A DNA stretch of 35,455 nt from Pedobacter sp. Its GTDB lineage: Bacteria > Bacteroidota > Bacteroidia > Sphingobacteriales > Sphingobacteriaceae. The notes under the pieces are model-generated. The model saw nothing but the letters and a program-made list of their open reading frames with translations, ran no database searches and had not been told where the DNA came from. Shown here piece by piece: positions 33,562 through 35,455 of this stretch. The DNA is taken from the NCBI GenBank assembly GCA_008015505.1, contig SSFR01000009.1, forward strand, positions 1 to 35,455, in the 5' to 3' direction. Within the stretch, counting starts at the first letter, position 1. Each line of letters starts with the position of its first letter. The translations under genes and the position numbers were made by a program.

Positions 33562-35455
33562 ATGAAAATGTTTTCCAAAATATTATTGTTAGTAGGTCTA
33601 TACAGCATATTTTCCTTAGATAGTGTAAAAGCAGCGATAAGTAATGATTTTAATGGTGATTCTCATAGTTTGAATAGGTCTAGAGAAAGAACCTCTTTTA
33701 CAAATTCCCCGAAACTTCTATTGAAAATAGACGATAAGTATAAAAATGGGATATATGGGGGTGAGAATCTTCGAATTACAGTGAATGTTCCAGTGGGCAG
33801 TCCAGTCGTTTCGGCAGATACTCGGATAGAACTTAACTATAAAGGAGCTGAAAAGGATCCAAAAAAAAATACAGTACGAACATTCGTGATCAAGAAAGGT
33901 ATGCGTGGTGTAACCATGGACATGCCTATTGTAAAAGTTGATAAAGATCAAGTACATACCATAGTTGCAATAGCGGATGGTTTTACCTCTTCTGACAGTG
34001 TTAAAATCAAAATATTTTCATTTAATGAAACGGGTATCGAGTTGATCGTAGATGAGAAATGTAAAAAAGGGGTATACGGCCGTAGTGGGTATAGTATTCC
34101 AGTTACGATAAAAATTCCTAAAGGGCGTGAAAACACTTTTGGAACAACCGAGATAGTGGTTGCCACTAGTCTCATTAGTGAGTCCTTGCGTGGTGCTTCT
34201 GGTTTTTACTATAGAATGCCAATAGGCCATAGAGAAATGAAATGCCATATCCCCGTTGAAAAGTTAAATGGAGAGGACAGCATCCTCAAAATATTTGCAT
34301 CTTTTAATAGGAATATTGATATAAGTAAGGATGATGACTTTATGGATGATATCCACCTGTTTGCATCAAATAAACCACTACAATTAGAAATAAAAGAAGG
34401 CTGTAGTCAAATTTACGGTGGTGTGATTATTCCTGTGAAGGTCCAAATTCCAAGTGGGCGAGAGAACCAGTTGGCGGCAGTATCTGTTACTCTTACTTGC
34501 CAGATAGGTCAAATGTTTTTGAATCAACAAACCAAATGTATAGATGCAGGAAAAAGCGAAGTGGCATTTGATGTGAAGACTAAGAGAGTTTCTACGAGCC
34601 GTGATCTAATTTTGACAATATCAGCTGTTGCAGGGGATCATTTTGCGGCTTCTGCCATTAAGGAGATCAAGGTACTGTCGCCTAGGAAGCCACTTGAATT
34701 GGTGGTAGACGAGAAATATAACCAGGTTTATGGCGGTGTGGTTATTCCTGTTAAAGTGAAGCTACCATCGGGTCGAGAAAATTGTTTGTCTGTGACACCT
34801 GTAACGCTGACGTACAGTTTAGGGGGAATCACAAGCAGTTTAACTAAGTCAATAGGTATTGGAGAAGGCGAAGTGTTATTTGATTTGAAGACTGAAAAAA
34901 TTTCTACTGATAATGATCAAATATTAAGTGTTTCAGCTGTTAGAGGGGAGCATTTTGCAGCTTCAGTCATTAAGGAGATCAAGATACTGTCATCTAGAAA
35001 GCCACTTGAATTGTTGGTAGAGGAAAAATATAACCAGGTTTATGGGGGTGTGATTATTCCTGTTAAAGTAAAACTACCATTGGGGCGAGAAAATTGTTTG
35101 TCGGTGATACCTGTAACGTTGACCTATAGTTTAGGGGGAATCACAAGCAGTTTAACTAAGTCAATAGGTATCGGAGAAAGCGAAGTGTTATTTGATGTGA
35201 AGACTGAAAAAATTTCTACTGATAATGATCAAATATTAAGTGTTTCAGCTGTTAGTGGGGAGCATTTTACAGCTTCAGTCATTAAAGAGATCAAGATACT
35301 GTCATCTAGAAAGCCACTTGAATTGGTGGTAGACGAGAAATATAACCAGGTTTATGGTGGCGTGATTATTCCTGTTAAAGTGAAGCTACCATCGGGTCGA
35401 GAAAATTTTTTGTCGGTGACACCTGTAACGCTGACGTACAGTTTAGGGGGAATCA
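33562..35455 (+). CDS. Secreted protein with tandem ~104-residue repeats (3' end outside window)
   Basis: An open frame of at least 631 codons runs to the last base. The signal peptide MKMFSKILLLVGLYSIFSLD is followed by a VKA/A cleavage site. Six repeat units start near 33709, 34033, 34375, 34690, 35002 and 35314 (the last cut). Each has P-L-x-L-x-V-D-E-K, then a Y-G-G-V-x-I-P-V-K-V patch, a S-G-R-E-N turn and a T-L-T-Y strand, suggesting a beta-sandwich. The first two units are divergent (324 and 342 bp) while the last three are almost identical at 312 bp. This points to a surface or extracellular stalk or adhesin-like protein; the function is inference. Anchoring signals would lie beyond the window. 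Confidence 0.75.
   Translation, partial: MKMFSKILLLVGLYSIFSLDSVKAAISNDFNGDSHSLNRSRERTSFTNSPKLLLKIDDKYKNGIYGGENLRITVNVPVGSPVVSADTRIELNYKGAEKDPKKNTVRTFVIKKGMRGVTMDMPIVKVDKDQVHTIVAIADGFTSSDSVKIKIFSFNETGIELIVDEKCKKGVYGRSGYSIPVTIKIPKGRENTFGTTEIVVATSLISESLRGASGFYYRMPIGHREMKCHIPVEKLNGEDSILKIFASFNRNIDISKDDDFMDDIHLFASNKPLQLEIKEGCSQIYGGVIIPVKVQIPSGRENQLAAVSVTLTCQIGQMFLNQQTKCIDAGKSEVAFDVKTKRVSTSRDLILTISAVAGDHFAASAIKEIKVLSPRKPLELVVDEKYNQVYGGVVIPVKVKLPSGRENCLSVTPVTLTYSLGGITSSLTKSIGIGEGEVLFDLKTEKISTDNDQILSVSAVRGEHFAASVIKEIKILSSRKPLELLVEEKYNQVYGGVIIPVKVKLPLGRENCLSVIPVTLTYSLGGITSSLTKSIGIGESEVLFDVKTEKISTDNDQILSVSAVSGEHFTASVIKEIKILSSRKPLELVVDEKYNQVYGGVIIPVKVKLPSGRENFLSVTPVTLTYSLGGI
34690..35455 (+). repeat. 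Near-identical 312-bp tandem coding repeats
   Basis: Units starting at 34690, 35002 and 35314 have an exact 312-bp period and differ at only scattered bases. The array continues past the window end. Such identity in DNA, not only protein, indicates recent duplication or gene conversion and makes copy number likely to vary, and also prone to misassembly in short-read genomes. Confidence 0.9.

Noticed and set aside
33718..34248. Three minus-strand ORFs of 75-79 codons
   Set aside because: They are antisense shadows of the long plus-strand repeat protein, which is open from 33562 to the window end.
34690..35455. CRISPR array suggested by regular repeats
   Set aside because: The repeat period is 312 bp, fully coding and without spacers; it is a tandem protein repeat.

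Overview
The window comes from a low-GC member of the Bacteroidota, most likely the Sphingobacteriales (genus not determined). Supporting signs are type IX secretion C-terminal sorting domains on two subtilases, several promoters of the Bacteroidota type (TTG, about 20 bases, TAnnTTTG), a DUF3276 PUR-type protein, a CCDC81-like HU/SPOR protein upstream of ExbB-ExbD-TonB, and a type B ribosomal protein L31 without the zinc cysteines.

Layout. (1) Positions 1-6755 are the right end of a prophage: a tail protein cut by the window start, a small virion protein, a long tape measure protein, a cluster of TGTCCCA motifs, and a tyrosine integrase facing a tRNA-Arg(TCT) gene that is the probable attachment site. 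(2) Positions 6900-8665 carry queG, methylmalonyl-CoA epimerase and ribosomal protein L31. (3) Positions 8704-13531 hold two paralogous secreted S8 peptidases in tandem, separated by a 154-bp MITE-like element. (4) Positions 13597-22389 are a minus-strand housekeeping stretch: tdk, yidC, pyrG, a small coiled-coil membrane protein, a small heat shock protein, lgt, mtaB and ubiX. (5) Positions 22390-23616 contain a perfect 39-bp palindrome and a decayed IS1-family element. (6) Positions 23617-25850 encode the DUF3276 protein, an NAD(P)H oxidoreductase and agmatine deiminase on the plus strand. (7) Positions 30567-25885 read as a minus-strand operon: HU/SPOR protein, ExbB, ExbD, TonB, a small double-glycine-leader peptide and folC. 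(8) Positions 30771-35455 are an accessory region with two short GxxxG-containing peptides that look like double-glycine bacteriocin precursors, a lipoprotein, a secreted protein with three ~100-residue repeats, and a secreted protein with near-identical 104-residue repeats that runs off the window.

The most interesting material is the small-peptide content. Three ORFs below 70 residues carry the hydrophobic spacing and terminal Gly-Gly of peptidase C39-processed leaders. One has an in-frame stop inside its leader, and one sits inside the tonB-folC operon. No C39 transporter is present in the window. All functional statements rest on motif reading; no database search was run.
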